Origin: Brevundimonas sp. SH203
GTDB taxonomy: Bacteria; Pseudomonadota; Alphaproteobacteria; Caulobacterales; Caulobacteraceae
Direction of reading: 5' to 3'
Assembly (NCBI RefSeq): GCF_002157625.1
Contig: NZ_BDMM01000004.1
Coordinates: forward strand, 248,001-312,000
Length of the DNA stretch: 64,000 nucleotides
Below, in pieces: positions 29,777 to 38,847 of the stretch (position 1 is its first letter; each line of letters starts with the position of its first letter). Below the pieces are notes generated by a model that was not told the origin of the DNA, did no database searches, and saw nothing but the letters and a program-made list of their open reading frames with translations. Both the position numbers and the translations under genes were made by a program.

Positions 29777-30235
29777 TCAGGGCGCGGGCTGGGCCGTCAG
29801 CATGGCGGCGGGGGCCGCGCAGCCGGTCAGGGTGTCGTCGCCGATTTCGACCCGCGCGGTCAGCGGATAGGTGCGGTCGCTCATGCCGTCCGAACATTCG
29901 GTGGCGATCAGGGTGACGTTCATCGCCTTGTTCAGGTCGGTCGAACTGGCGAAGGTCGCGACCGTGCCCTGGACCGTGGCCCCATGATTGGGCGCCCGCT
30001 GGGTCGGTTGATCGACGCGGGTGTAGATCAGGGCGTCGGGCGTGATCTCCACCCCCCAGAAGGGTTCGGTGCCGAGCGCGCGAACCGGCTTGCCCAGATC
30101 GACCCCGCCCAAAACGGCGGCGGCCTGAGGCTCCGGCGCGGTCTTGGGCTTGGCGTCGTCGCGGTCGTAGCAACCTGCCAGGGACAGGCCGGCGACGGCG
30201 GCGGACGCGGCGAGGGCGAGCGGGATGGGGCGCAT
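29777..30235 (-). CDS. COG3650-like lipoprotein
   Basis: A 152-residue exported lipoprotein. The signal peptide ends in LSLAGC (Cys at 22). The mature part has RALGTEPFWGVEI and CSDGMSDRTYPLTARV, which match an uncharacterised family of small periplasmic proteins (COG3650-like). The paired cysteines (ECSDG and TGCAAP) may form a disulfide. Its stop lies 4 bp from the convergent LytTR stop. Function is unknown. Confidence 0.7.
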   Translation of the reverse strand: MRPIPLALAASAAVAGLSLAGCYDRDDAKPKTAPEPQAAAVLGGVDLGKPVRALGTEPFWGVEITPDALIYTRVDQPTQRAPNHGATVQGTVATFASSTDLNKAMNVTLIATECSDGMSDRTYPLTARVEIGDDTLTGCAAPAAMLTAQPAP

Positions 30236-30338
30236 GACGGTCTCCTCGACGCACGGCGGGGGATTGGACAGGTCTCAGGCCGCAGGTGAGGGGCCGGACG
30301 GCCTCGGTCAAGGGGCGCCGCTGGGTTATGGTGCCGCC

Positions 30339-31451
30339 ATGTCGATTCGCCCGACCGCATACGAGTTCTTCGCCGGGGGCGGCCTGGCGGGCCTGGGCAT
30401 GGCCGGCCTCGACACCATCTTCGCCAACGACATGGATGCGGCCAAGGCGCGGGCCTTCGTCGCCAACCATCCGGGGACGCCGTTCCGGCAGGTCGACGTC
30501 TGGGGCCTGACGGTCGAGGATTTGCCGGGACGGCCCGACCTGGCCTGGGCCTCGTCGCCCTGTCAGGACGTCAGCCTGGCGGGGGCGCGCGGCGGGCTGG
30601 AGGCCGGGCGGTCGGGGGCCTTCTGGGGCTTCTGGCGGCTGATGCAGGGGCTGGAGGCCGAGGGGCGCGGGCCGCGCGTCGTGGTGCTGGAGAACGTGAT
30701 CGGCCTTTTGACCTCCGGGCAGGGGCGGGATTTCGCCGCCGTCTGCACGGCCATGGCCGAGGCCGGCTATGCGGTCGGGGCGCTGGAGATGGACGCGGCC
30801 CATTGGCTGCCCCAGTCGCGGCCTCGCCTGTTCGTGGCGGCCGTAAAGGGCGAAGCCCCGCGCGCCGACGGGCCGAGCGCCCCCTTTCATTCCGCACGCC
30901 TTATCGCCGCCCACGCCCGCCTGCCCGAGGCGGTCAAGGCGGCCTGGGCCTGGTGGTCCCTGCCCCAGCCCCCCCGTCGCAACCTGGATCTGGCCGCCGT
31001 GCTGGAGCCGGACGCGGCGGTCGCCTGGCTGGACGATCCCGAGGCGATCCTGGCGCTGGCGGCGCCGCTGCATCAGGCGCGGATTGCAGCCGCCCTGGGG
31101 TCGGGCCAGCGCACGGTCGGCGCCGCCTATCGCCGGGTTCGCATCGAGCACGGGCGCAAGGTCCAGAGGCTGGAGATTCGTTTCGACGGCCTGGCCGGAT
31201 GCCTGCGGACCCCGGCGGGCGGATCGTCGCGGCAATATGTGGTGGTGTGCGATCAAGGCCGGGTCAGGGTGCGGCGGCTGACCGGGCGCGAGGCGGCGCG
31301 GCTGATGGGGGTGTCGAACGCCTATCGCCTGCCGGCCAGCGAGAGCGCGGCGCTGAAGCTGATGGGCGATGCGGTGGCCGTGCCGGTGGTGCGCGCCTTG
31401 ACCGAGGGGCTGCTGCTGCCTGCGCTGGCGGGACGTCGGGCGGCGGCCTGA
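30339..31451 (+). CDS. Solitary DNA (cytosine-5) methyltransferase
   Basis: A 370-residue C5-cytosine methyltransferase. Motif I is EFFAGGGLAGLGM, motif IV with the catalytic Cys is SSPCQDVSLAG, motif VI is VLENVIG, motif VIII is QSRPRLFV and motif X is LMGDAVAVPVV (Asp replaces the usual Asn of GNAV). The start at 30339 follows GTGCCGCC and aligns with motif I. No restriction gene is adjacent, so it is an orphan or prophage-derived enzyme. Base composition is as GC-rich as the neighbours, arguing for long residence. Target sequence is unknown. Confidence 0.9.
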   Translation: MSIRPTAYEFFAGGGLAGLGMAGLDTIFANDMDAAKARAFVANHPGTPFRQVDVWGLTVEDLPGRPDLAWASSPCQDVSLAGARGGLEAGRSGAFWGFWRLMQGLEAEGRGPRVVVLENVIGLLTSGQGRDFAAVCTAMAEAGYAVGALEMDAAHWLPQSRPRLFVAAVKGEAPRADGPSAPFHSARLIAAHARLPEAVKAAWAWWSLPQPPRRNLDLAAVLEPDAAVAWLDDPEAILALAAPLHQARIAAALGSGQRTVGAAYRRVRIEHGRKVQRLEIRFDGLAGCLRTPAGGSSRQYVVVCDQGRVRVRRLTGREAARLMGVSNAYRLPASESAALKLMGDAVAVPVVRALTEGLLLPALAGRRAAA

Positions 31452-31466
31452 CCGAGGCGCACGGTC

Positions 31467-31502
31467 TCCCGCTCATCCCGGCGAAAGCCGGGACGAGCGG
31501 GA
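31467..31502. terminator. GAAA-loop hairpin downstream of the methyltransferase
   Basis: A 16-bp stem with one G-U pair (31467-31482 with 31487-31502) closed by a GAAA tetraloop. The word TCCCGGCGAAAGCCGGGA is a common intergenic palindrome in Alphaproteobacteria, so it may be a repeat used as terminator. Confidence 0.6.
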
Positions 31503-31512
31503 GAAGAGGGAT

Positions 31513-31545
31513 CGTCGGCCCCTCGGGACGCGCCCGAGGGCGACG
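31513..31545. terminator. Hairpin at the end of the ydbL operon
   Basis: CCCTCGGG and CCCGAGGG with outer CGTCG/CGACG pairs, 31513-31545, directly after the ydbL-like stop (31555) on the minus strand. T-run is weak. Confidence 0.5.
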
Positions 31546-31554
31546 GGGTTCAAC

Positions 31555-31914
31555 CTAGCGCTGGACCCACTGACCCTGGGCGTTGCGATACCATTGGCCG
31601 GACGAGATGCGCGGCAGCAGTTGGGCCTCGAACATCCGGGCGCCGGCCACGTCGGCCGAGGTGCCGGCGTCGGCGGCGCTACGGGCGTAGGCGGCGCGGC
31701 GGCCGGCGTTGGTGGCGTCCACGGCGGCGCGCAGGCCGGCGTCCGAGGTCGAGGTGCGGAAGCCCAGATAGCCGTCGGCCTGTTCGCCCACGACGCCGGC
31801 GGCCTTGGCCTGATCGATCTGGGCCTTCTGGGCGCTGGTCTGGGCGATGGCGGCGCCGGCGAAACCGAGGGCGGCCAGGGCGGCCCCGACGACGAAGATT
31901 TTGCGGAAGGTCAT
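31555..31914 (-). CDS. ydbL: YdbL-like periplasmic protein (DUF1318)
   Basis: A 119-residue secreted protein. The signal peptide runs to AGAAIAQT; the mature part has QIDQAKAAGVVGEQADGYLGF and ends in GQWYRNAQGQWVQR, the hallmark of YdbL/DUF1318. In E. coli YdbL assists assembly of the YdbH-YnbE bridge between the inner and outer membranes. The start at 31914 was preferred over a frame codon six residues earlier because the signal peptide begins with MTFRKIFVV. It ends the ydbH-ynbE-ydbL order seen here. Confidence 0.85.
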   Translation of the reverse strand: MTFRKIFVVGAALAALGFAGAAIAQTSAQKAQIDQAKAAGVVGEQADGYLGFRTSTSDAGLRAAVDATNAGRRAAYARSAADAGTSADVAGARMFEAQLLPRISSGQWYRNAQGQWVQR

Positions 31915-31943
31915 GTCAGCCTGTCCTTTCAAGAAAGCGGCGA

Positions 31944-32132
31944 TCAGAAGAGGTTGGGGTTCTGCTGCAGCAGTTGCTGCAGCTCCTGATCCAGGCGGAC
32001 GCGCACGTCGGCGTCCAGCTTGGCGTAGATCTGAATCGGCGCGACCTCCAAACGGATGGTGGGGGCGCAGGCCGATACGGCGACGACGGCGGCTCCAAAG
32101 CCAAGGCCCGCCAACTGGCGCTTGTTGATCAT
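31944..32132 (-). CDS. ynbE: YnbE-like outer-membrane lipoprotein
   Basis: A 62-residue lipoprotein. The lipobox is VSAC (Cys about 22); the mature part has PTIRLEVAPIQIYAKLDADVRVRLDQEL and ends QNPNLF, typical of YnbE. In E. coli it pairs with YdbH through beta-strand augmentation to form an intermembrane lipid bridge. The start at 32132 (MINKRQLAG) fits the signal peptide. It lies 91 bp after ydbH and 29 bp before ydbL. Confidence 0.88.
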   Translation of the reverse strand: MINKRQLAGLGFGAAVVAVSACAPTIRLEVAPIQIYAKLDADVRVRLDQELQQLLQQNPNLF

Positions 32133-32223
32133 GACATAGGCTCCGGTTCGGCCAAGGTTGATGAAGCTGAATAGCACGCCAAGGGGTGAACGCGCGCTGA
32201 ATGGCGACGATCCCGACGCACGA

Positions 32224-35200
32224 TCATGGCCGCCCCGTCGGAACGGGCGCGGAGGCGGCCTGCGGCGCGGGCGCGGCCTCTTCCTTCTGCCCCTGACGGG
32301 CGCGATTGACCGCCATCAGGTCCGAGATCAGCTGGTTGGCGTTCAGGGTCGTGTCCAGCGTCAGGTCGATCTGGGTGTTGGACGGCAGCGGCAGTTTGCG
32401 GTTCAGGAAGCTGCGGCTGATCAGTTCGGACACGGTCAGGCGCAGTTCCTGGCGCCGGGGCGGATCGTGGCGACCGCGAATGTGGAACAGCACCGCCATC
32501 CGCCCGCCGTCCAGACTGTTCACATCGGCGCTGAGCTGGTCGAAGGACAGGTTCTCCATCGCCTGATAGGCCAGGTCCTCGACCATGTTTTCCGACACCT
32601 CCTGACCGCCGCCGCTGGCCGCCACGTCGGTCAGGACTTCGCGCTTGATCGACAGACGGCCGGGCTGGACGGCCTCCAGCTTGCCGGCGGTGATCTTCAG
32701 CCCGCGTTTGGGGTCCATGATGAAGGGCAGACGGCCCGAGACCACGGCGTCCAGCAGCACCTTGTCGTCGAAGCCGGTGTCGGCGATCACGTCGCCCAGC
32801 TGCACCCGGTCCAGCACGATCACGCCGCTGTAGGACTGGGTCGCGTCCAGCGGGATGGTCAGGGGCTCGATCGAGATGGTCCCGCCCCCGGCGACGATCT
32901 GCGCGCCGTCGATGATCACGCCCGCCTTGTCGATGGAGAAGTTCAGGTTCAGGGCCGTGACCTGGGCGCCGACCGACAGACTGTCGGCGGTCAGATGCTG
33001 GTTCGGCGCCGTGACCAGGGGCGTCAGGCTGGTGAAAACGATGTCGCCCTTCAGACCCTTCACCGCGCCGGCGGGGCTGACGAAATCCAGGCCGAGGGTG
33101 GTCAGCCGACCGCTGGAGGTCGGCTCGGCGTCCTTGGTCCAGTCGAAACGGCCCTGGAATGCGACCGAGCCCTGAACCGGCGACTGGATGAAGTCGGCGA
33201 CCAGAGGGCTGAGCATGGCGGGCTGAAGCGCGTGTTCGGCGAAGGCTACGTCCGGCGCCGAAATGACGATGCCGCCCGCGCCGGTGCGACCGTCGTGCGC
33301 CAGGGTCAGACGCCCCAGCCCATAGGCGGCGGCGCGGCCCGTCCCCTTCAGGTCGAAGGCGCCGCTCCAGCGTTCGTTCGCCAGGGCGACTTCGCCGCTG
33401 GCGGCCAGAGGCTCGAACCGTTCGGGCGTCTCGGCGTCGATCACCCGCCCGTCCGCGACGCTGGCCCTGAGGCCCACGCCCGACTTGGCCCCGTCCACCG
33501 TCAGGCGGCCGGCGGCGTCGGCGAACCGCATCCCCAGGAAGGGCGCCTGGGCCGACAGCCGGTCGAACCCGGCCGAGACGCGCCAGACCCCGTCTTTCGA
33601 CGTCAGCAACGGCCCGGCGTCGGGGCACAGCCGGCCCGCGACCTGATGCACGTCGTTCTCTTCCATCTCCAGACGTTCGACGGTCAGGTCCACGCAATCC
33701 CCGGCCACATAGGTCAGGCGGCCGTCGGCCAGGGCCAGGACGCCGCGCGTGCGGGCGTCGATGCCCCGCGCCAGGTCGAAGTCCAGCCGCGCCCGGCCGT
33801 CCAGCGTCGCCTCGAATCCGCCCGGCGTCAGGCGCCAGTCCGGCACGGCGACCGCCAGTTCGGGCAGGCCCTTGCCGCGCGTCGCCGTCAGGGTCAGGGC
33901 GCCGCCGCCAAGCTGGCCCGGCTCGGCCAGATAGACGCCCTGACCGGCCTGGGCGACCGTCAGCACCCCGCCGTTGGCGGGCGACAACGTGACCGGACGC
34001 GGCAGGACGACCGTGGTTCCCCCCGAGCCGGTCGAGAACCGGACGGACGGGGCGTTCAGGGCGAAGGCGGACAGGGCGCGCTTCATCTCGCCCAACTCCA
34101 CGATGTCGTCGCGGGCGGCCGGGCCGAACAGGGGCCAGGCGCCGTCGGCGGCCCGCAGCGATCCTTGCGCGTCGATATGAACGGCCCCGTCGCTGACGAC
34201 ATCCAGGTCAAGATCGGCGCGGCCGCGCTTCAGGGCCAGGTCGCCGAAGCCGAAACGGTCGAAGGCGGCGCTCAGCGGGCCGGTCGCCTCGAAGGCCGCA
34301 TCCTTGCCGCCCAGGGTCAGGCCGCCCGACGACAGGCTCAGATTCTGGACCTGGGTCTCGCCCGTGCGGGCCAAGGCGGCGATCAGCGACAGCGGCGTCT
34401 GGACGCTCCAGCGCACGGCCTCGTCGCGCGAGATCGTGACCTTCGCCCCCCGCGCCGTCGCCGAAATGGCCCCCGCGCCGAGGACCGCCCCCTCGACCCC
34501 GCGGGCGTTCAGGCGCGCATCGGCGGCGCCCTCCAGACGGAAGGTCTCGATCCAGCCCGAGACGGCGCCCTCGAACCGGGCGGTCAGATCGGCGCCCCGC
34601 GCGCGGGCCGACGGCGCGCCCAGAACGTCGCCGCTCAGATGCGCGTCCAGCACCACCCGACCTTCGCCGCGCCGGGTCTTCAGATCGGGATAGGGCAGAT
34701 CGCCGGTCAGGGTCAGGGCGGCCCCCTGCCCCTGCGCCGCCGGGGTGCGGAACCGATCGGCGGTCGCGTTCAGCCGCATCGCGACCCGGTCGCCCGTGGT
34801 GGTCACGTCCAGGGCGGCGGTCAGGCCCGAGGCCTCGACATCCCCGCTTTTCAGCGCGCCGGCCGGCAGGCGGGCGGCCAGACGCATCAGCTTGCCGTCA
34901 TCCATTCGCGCGTCGGCCAGAATGTCGACGGTTCCGTATTCGGTGGTCAGCCGCCCGCGCCCGCCCTCGACGATGACCAGGGGACTGCGCTGATCCGGGC
35001 GCGGCGGACCGCCGGTGAATTCCTCGACCAAGGGGTCCAGCGACCCCAGCGACAGCTTGCCGTCCTTCCAGCTGGCGCGGACCACCGGGCGGACCAGGCG
35101 GATGCGGCTGGGCGTGACCCCAAGGCCCGCCTTCGACCAGGGCATGGCGACGGCGTAGTCGACCTCGGCCCGCTCCACCGTCACATCGGGATTGTTCGGA

Positions 35201-35481
35201 TCGCCGATGCGGATGCGGCCGACGAAACCGTCCAGCTCGACCCGTTCCACCTCGACGTCGGCGGGGATGCCGCGCTGGTCCAGCCAACCGACCAGAACGT
35301 CGCGGGCCACCGCCCGGCGGTTCAGATACAGAAGGGCCGCCGCCGCGCCGATCAGCAGGACCAGGATCAGCGCCACGGTCGCGGCGACGCGCGCGGCCCG
35401 GCGCGGACGACGCGGCGAGGGCCCGCGCTTGGCGGCCGGCTGGGGCGAGGGATCGGCGGAGGATGTCGTGGCGTCGGTCAA
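32224..35481 (-). CDS. ydbH: YdbH-family AsmA-like intermembrane lipid transport protein
   Basis: A 1,085-residue protein with an N-terminal cytoplasmic tail, one membrane anchor (about 30-55, VAATVALILVLLIGAAAALLY) and a long periplasmic beta-rich part. This fits the AsmA/YdbH group of bridge proteins that move phospholipids between the membranes. The C-terminal region before the stop carries ELISRSFLNRKLPLPSNTQ and the family-conserved start of the TonB-independent strand. The ynbE and ydbL genes follow in the same order as in E. coli. At 1,085 residues it is somewhat longer than the E. coli protein (about 880). Confidence 0.85.
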   Translation of the reverse strand: MTDATTSSADPSPQPAAKRGPSPRRPRRAARVAATVALILVLLIGAAAALLYLNRRAVARDVLVGWLDQRGIPADVEVERVELDGFVGRIRIGDPNNPDVTVERAEVDYAVAMPWSKAGLGVTPSRIRLVRPVVRASWKDGKLSLGSLDPLVEEFTGGPPRPDQRSPLVIVEGGRGRLTTEYGTVDILADARMDDGKLMRLAARLPAGALKSGDVEASGLTAALDVTTTGDRVAMRLNATADRFRTPAAQGQGAALTLTGDLPYPDLKTRRGEGRVVLDAHLSGDVLGAPSARARGADLTARFEGAVSGWIETFRLEGAADARLNARGVEGAVLGAGAISATARGAKVTISRDEAVRWSVQTPLSLIAALARTGETQVQNLSLSSGGLTLGGKDAAFEATGPLSAAFDRFGFGDLALKRGRADLDLDVVSDGAVHIDAQGSLRAADGAWPLFGPAARDDIVELGEMKRALSAFALNAPSVRFSTGSGGTTVVLPRPVTLSPANGGVLTVAQAGQGVYLAEPGQLGGGALTLTATRGKGLPELAVAVPDWRLTPGGFEATLDGRARLDFDLARGIDARTRGVLALADGRLTYVAGDCVDLTVERLEMEENDVHQVAGRLCPDAGPLLTSKDGVWRVSAGFDRLSAQAPFLGMRFADAAGRLTVDGAKSGVGLRASVADGRVIDAETPERFEPLAASGEVALANERWSGAFDLKGTGRAAAYGLGRLTLAHDGRTGAGGIVISAPDVAFAEHALQPAMLSPLVADFIQSPVQGSVAFQGRFDWTKDAEPTSSGRLTTLGLDFVSPAGAVKGLKGDIVFTSLTPLVTAPNQHLTADSLSVGAQVTALNLNFSIDKAGVIIDGAQIVAGGGTISIEPLTIPLDATQSYSGVIVLDRVQLGDVIADTGFDDKVLLDAVVSGRLPFIMDPKRGLKITAGKLEAVQPGRLSIKREVLTDVAASGGGQEVSENMVEDLAYQAMENLSFDQLSADVNSLDGGRMAVLFHIRGRHDPPRRQELRLTVSELISRSFLNRKLPLPSNTQIDLTLDTTLNANQLISDLMAVNRARQGQKEEAAPAPQAASAPVPTGRP

Positions 35482-35803
35482 ACGGGTCGATCGGCAGCTT
35501 TTGAGAACGGCGTTTCGACCACCTTCGTCATCCTGATCCCAAGCACAAGATCAAAGCGCGACCGGGGGTCGAAACCGGGCGATGCATGGCCGCCAAGCTG
35601 GGCGAGAAAGGGGCGCAGCGCGGTCCACAACCCTCCGCCCGATCCCTACATGGTAAGCGCGGCGTTAACGGTTTGTAACGGTCTGCTTCCCAAAATGAGT
35701 CGAGCAGGCTATAGGACCGCCTTTCGCGCCACGGGCGATGGGCGCGAACTTCGAGAACGAGTAAAGCTTTGGCGCCTTTGGCGTCGCAATACGACGGGGA
35801 CCG
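35482..35803. other. Divergent promoter region between ydbH and the M23 peptidase gene
   Basis: No gene seen in these 322 bases. On the plus strand GCTATAGG at 35709-35716 resembles a Caulobacter -10 element about 88 bp before the peptidase start, implying a long leader. GTTAACGGTTTGTAAC at 35664-35679 looks partly like a CtrA site, but the spacing is wrong for TTAA-N7-TTAA. Confidence 0.35.
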
Positions 35804-37159
35804 ATGGCTCAGTTCGACCCACGCCGCCAGCCTATGCGTCTGGCGCCGCACGCGCTTACCGCCGCAGCCGCCATCACGGTGGCGATGATCGCCGGCAAAG
35901 CCTATCAACCCGCGCAGGCGCAAGAAGTTCCCGCCATGAGTTCGGCCCAGATGGCCGCCATGGAAGCCAAGGCCTTCGCCGCCGCCAACGCCCCCGCCGG
36001 CCTGACCGCGCCCGAGGCCGTTCCCGTCCAGATCCGCAGCGGCGAAACCTTCGAACAGGCCGTGGCCCGCACCGGCGTCGCCCCGGCCGAAGCCAGCGCC
36101 GTCGCCGCCACCGTCGCCAATGCCTTCGACCTGGCCGACCTGCGCGCCGGCCTGAAGTTCGAGACCGCCATCGCCCGCCCCCGCGACGGCCGCGGCGACG
36201 CCCGCCTGATCGGCCTGACCATGCGCACCGGCCCGGCGTCGCAGCTGACCGTCTCGCGCAGCTTCGACGGCGCCCTGCGCCTGCGCTCGCTTGAGGAAAA
36301 GGTCACGCACGAGACCGTGGTGCTGAAGGGCGACGTGGAACGCAGCCTGTCGGCCAGCGCCCGCGAACTGGGCGCCACCGCCTCCATCGTGCGCTCGGCC
36401 AGCCGCCTGTTCGCCACCAAGTTCGACATGCAGCGCGACATCCGCGCCACCGACGAATTCACCATGGTCTTCGACCGCGACGTGACCGAGGCCGGCCGCA
36501 CGGTGAACGTGGGCGACCTGATGTACGCCGAACTGCGCGGCGTGACCTTCTATCGCTTCAAGCCGGCGGGGGCGAAGGAGCCCCAGTTCTTCGACGCCAA
36601 CGGCAAGAACCTGCGCTCGGCCATGATGCGCACCCCGCTGCAAAGCTTCCGCCGGGTCTCCTCGACCTTCGGTTTCCGCACCCATCCGATCTCGGGCTAC
36701 AAGAAGATGCACCAGGGCATCGACTTCGCCGCCACCACCGGCACCCCGGTCGTGGCCCCCGCCGACGGGGTGGTGGTCGAGGCCCGCCGCTGGGGCGGCT
36801 ATGGCAACTGGCTGCGCATCCGCCACAACAACGGTCTGGAAAGCGGCTATGGCCACCTGTCGCGCTACGGCTCGGGCGTTCGCGCCGGCCAGCGGGTCAG
36901 TCAGGGCCAGATCGTGGCCTATGTCGGTTCGACCGGCGCCTCGACCGGGCCGCACCTGCACTATGAGCTGTGGCGCAACGGCCAGCGGATCAATCCGGCG
37001 GGCGTGCGCACCCAGGAAGGCACCGAACTGGCCGGCGCCGATCTGGCCGCCTTCCGCGCCGAAAAGAGCCGCATCGACCGCATCATCGCCTCGGGCGGTC
37101 AGAAGCGCCCGGCCCTGCAACAGGCCTCGGCCGAGGGTCTGCGCCCCGCGCGCGGCTAA
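35804..37159 (+). CDS. M23-family metallopeptidase (LytM-type peptidoglycan endopeptidase)
   Basis: A 451-residue exported protein with a signal/anchor region (about 10-40), a variable N-terminal part and a C-terminal M23 domain. The zinc ligands are visible in HQGIDFAATTG (H..D) and GPHLHYELWRNG (HxH). The intervening VVEARRWGGYGNWLRIRHNNGLESGYGHLSR also fits. With the complete HxxxD and HxH set it should be an active endopeptidase cutting peptidoglycan cross-links. Convergent with the tadG gene. No partner divisome gene is nearby. Confidence 0.9.
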   Translation: MAQFDPRRQPMRLAPHALTAAAAITVAMIAGKAYQPAQAQEVPAMSSAQMAAMEAKAFAAANAPAGLTAPEAVPVQIRSGETFEQAVARTGVAPAEASAVAATVANAFDLADLRAGLKFETAIARPRDGRGDARLIGLTMRTGPASQLTVSRSFDGALRLRSLEEKVTHETVVLKGDVERSLSASARELGATASIVRSASRLFATKFDMQRDIRATDEFTMVFDRDVTEAGRTVNVGDLMYAELRGVTFYRFKPAGAKEPQFFDANGKNLRSAMMRTPLQSFRRVSSTFGFRTHPISGYKKMHQGIDFAATTGTPVVAPADGVVVEARRWGGYGNWLRIRHNNGLESGYGHLSRYGSGVRAGQRVSQGQIVAYVGSTGASTGPHLHYELWRNGQRINPAGVRTQEGTELAGADLAAFRAEKSRIDRIIASGGQKRPALQQASAEGLRPARG

Positions 37160-37182
37160 GGACCGTTTCCTAAAACCCGGCC

Positions 37183-38847
37183 TCAGCCGACAAGACGCGG
37201 CGTCGATTTCTGCTGGTCCGGGCAGGACAGGCCGTGGACGGCGACGTCCGCCTCACCCAGCTTCAGCCCCAGAAGGTCGAGGACCGGGTTCAGCACCCCG
37301 TCCAGCACCGGACCCAGCGGCGTCAGCAGCTGACCCAGGGCGCGGGTCAGATCGCCCAGGCCCAACCCCAGGCCGATCACGTCCACCGTCACGTCCATCC
37401 GCTGCAGCAGGCTGGAGACCAGGCCGTGGCCCAGGCTGCGCGAGGTCAGGGTCTTGATCCGCTGCGCCTCGATGTCGCCGGCGTCGAACCGCAGGGGGCG
37501 GAACCCGACGTCGGCCGCCTCCACATCCGCCTTGCCGGTGATCGAGACCAGCCCCAGCACAGACAGCAGGGTCGCGTGACGCGGCGCGAGCGGGCTCTTG
37601 AAGTCGTGCAGCCGCGTCTCATCAACCGCGCCGATGGCGGCGCGCGCCAGACCGGGGCGCACATCGACCTCCACCGTCCGCGCGGGATTGCAGGACAGGG
37701 ATTTCAGCCGCGCCTCCGACGGCGCCAGATCGATCAGGATCGGCAGTTCGACCCGCGCCAGCCCCGACAGAGACTGGGCCGTCCGGGCGCGGACATAGAG
37801 GCGAGCCTGGGCCGTGCGGATCATCGGCTGGCCATTGGCCGTCACCGTCAGCCACGGCGAACGATGGGGACGCTCGCCGATGGCCAGGCTGGTCCTCAGG
37901 TCCGCCAGACCGGCCGGCACGCCCAGGTCCAGGGCGACCTGGCGCTGGCCGCCGCCCGCCTCCAGCATCGCCATGATCAGGTCCATGGCTGCGACCGAGG
38001 CGTCCAGTCCCTGGCGAACGCCGTCGGGCGCCTGGGCGTCGATCCCGATCAGATCGCCCAGCCGGACCTTGGTTCCCGCCGCGGCCGAGGCCAGCCGGCC
38101 CAGCGCCCCGCCGTCGGCGCCGCCCGCCAGCCGTTCCAGAACCTTGAGCGCGCGCCCGGCGTCCACCTGGATCGCCAGCAGCCGGTCATAGTCGCCGACC
38201 TCGATCCCCAGCTCGGTCGCCAGGGCGTCGGTGAAGCCCAGCAGATTGACGTCCAGATCGATCAGCCGGCGGTAATCCATGACGCTGAGCGACACCTTGG
38301 AGCCGGTCAGCCCGCTCAACAGCTGGTTCGCCACCCCGCCGTCCACGCGCGCCAGACGCGAGCCGATGGCGATCATCGCCTTGGGCGGCGCCCCGCCCAC
38401 GCGCGCCGCGACAGCGCGGCGGGTGACGACGACCTTGTCGCGGCCCAGCAGCAGGGGGACGAAGAACATCGGCGCGGGACTGACGGCCTCGACCCGCGCG
38501 GCGTTGGCCGGCCCGCCCGGCTGGAAACGCTGTTCGCGCGGGGTTCCGGCATGGGGGGTATAGACGCCCAGGGTGGTGGAGACGGCGACAACGGCCTCGG
38601 GCGAGACATTGGCCTGAACCGTCTGTTCCGCCACGCTTTGCGCCGCCGTCTCGCCGCGATCCAGAATCCGCACCGCCGACAGGGCCGCCAGATCGGCCGC
38701 CCCCTGGACGCGGCGCGTGTGCAGGACCAAAATCCCGAGATCGACCGAGGCGGCGGCGACCAGGCACAGAAGCCCACCGGCGACCGCCGCCATCACCGCA
38801 ACCGCGCCGCGCCGATCCTGAGCGAAACGGGCGGCGAGACGGGTCAT
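37183..38847 (-). CDS. tadG: TadG-like pilus assembly protein
   Basis: A 554-residue protein with an N-terminal TadE/TadG-type region: RRGAVAVMAAVAGGLLCLVAAASVDLG is a single membrane span with a short cytoplasmic tail (about residues 10-37). A long Ala/Leu-rich extracytoplasmic part follows. Such proteins belong to the tight-adherence (Flp) pilus system. Its start overlaps the TadE-like stop by four bases. No other tad genes occur in the window, so the pair may serve a pilus encoded elsewhere. Confidence 0.75.
   Translation of the reverse strand: MTRLAARFAQDRRGAVAVMAAVAGGLLCLVAAASVDLGILVLHTRRVQGAADLAALSAVRILDRGETAAQSVAEQTVQANVSPEAVVAVSTTLGVYTPHAGTPREQRFQPGGPANAARVEAVSPAPMFFVPLLLGRDKVVVTRRAVAARVGGAPPKAMIAIGSRLARVDGGVANQLLSGLTGSKVSLSVMDYRRLIDLDVNLLGFTDALATELGIEVGDYDRLLAIQVDAGRALKVLERLAGGADGGALGRLASAAAGTKVRLGDLIGIDAQAPDGVRQGLDASVAAMDLIMAMLEAGGGQRQVALDLGVPAGLADLRTSLAIGERPHRSPWLTVTANGQPMIRTAQARLYVRARTAQSLSGLARVELPILIDLAPSEARLKSLSCNPARTVEVDVRPGLARAAIGAVDETRLHDFKSPLAPRHATLLSVLGLVSITGKADVEAADVGFRPLRFDAGDIEAQRIKTLTSRSLGHGLVSSLLQRMDVTVDVIGLGLGLGDLTRALGQLLTPLGPVLDGVLNPVLDLLGLKLGEADVAVHGLSCPDQQKSTPRLVG

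Noticed and set aside
35664..35679. Possible CtrA binding site before the M23 peptidase gene
   Set aside because: The TTAA and GTAA halves are six bases apart and the second half does not match; consensus needs TTAA-N7-TTAA.
32158..36294. A 1,378-codon plus-strand open frame
   Set aside because: Antisense to ydbH over most of its length and then out of frame with the M23 peptidase gene; no domain is visible.
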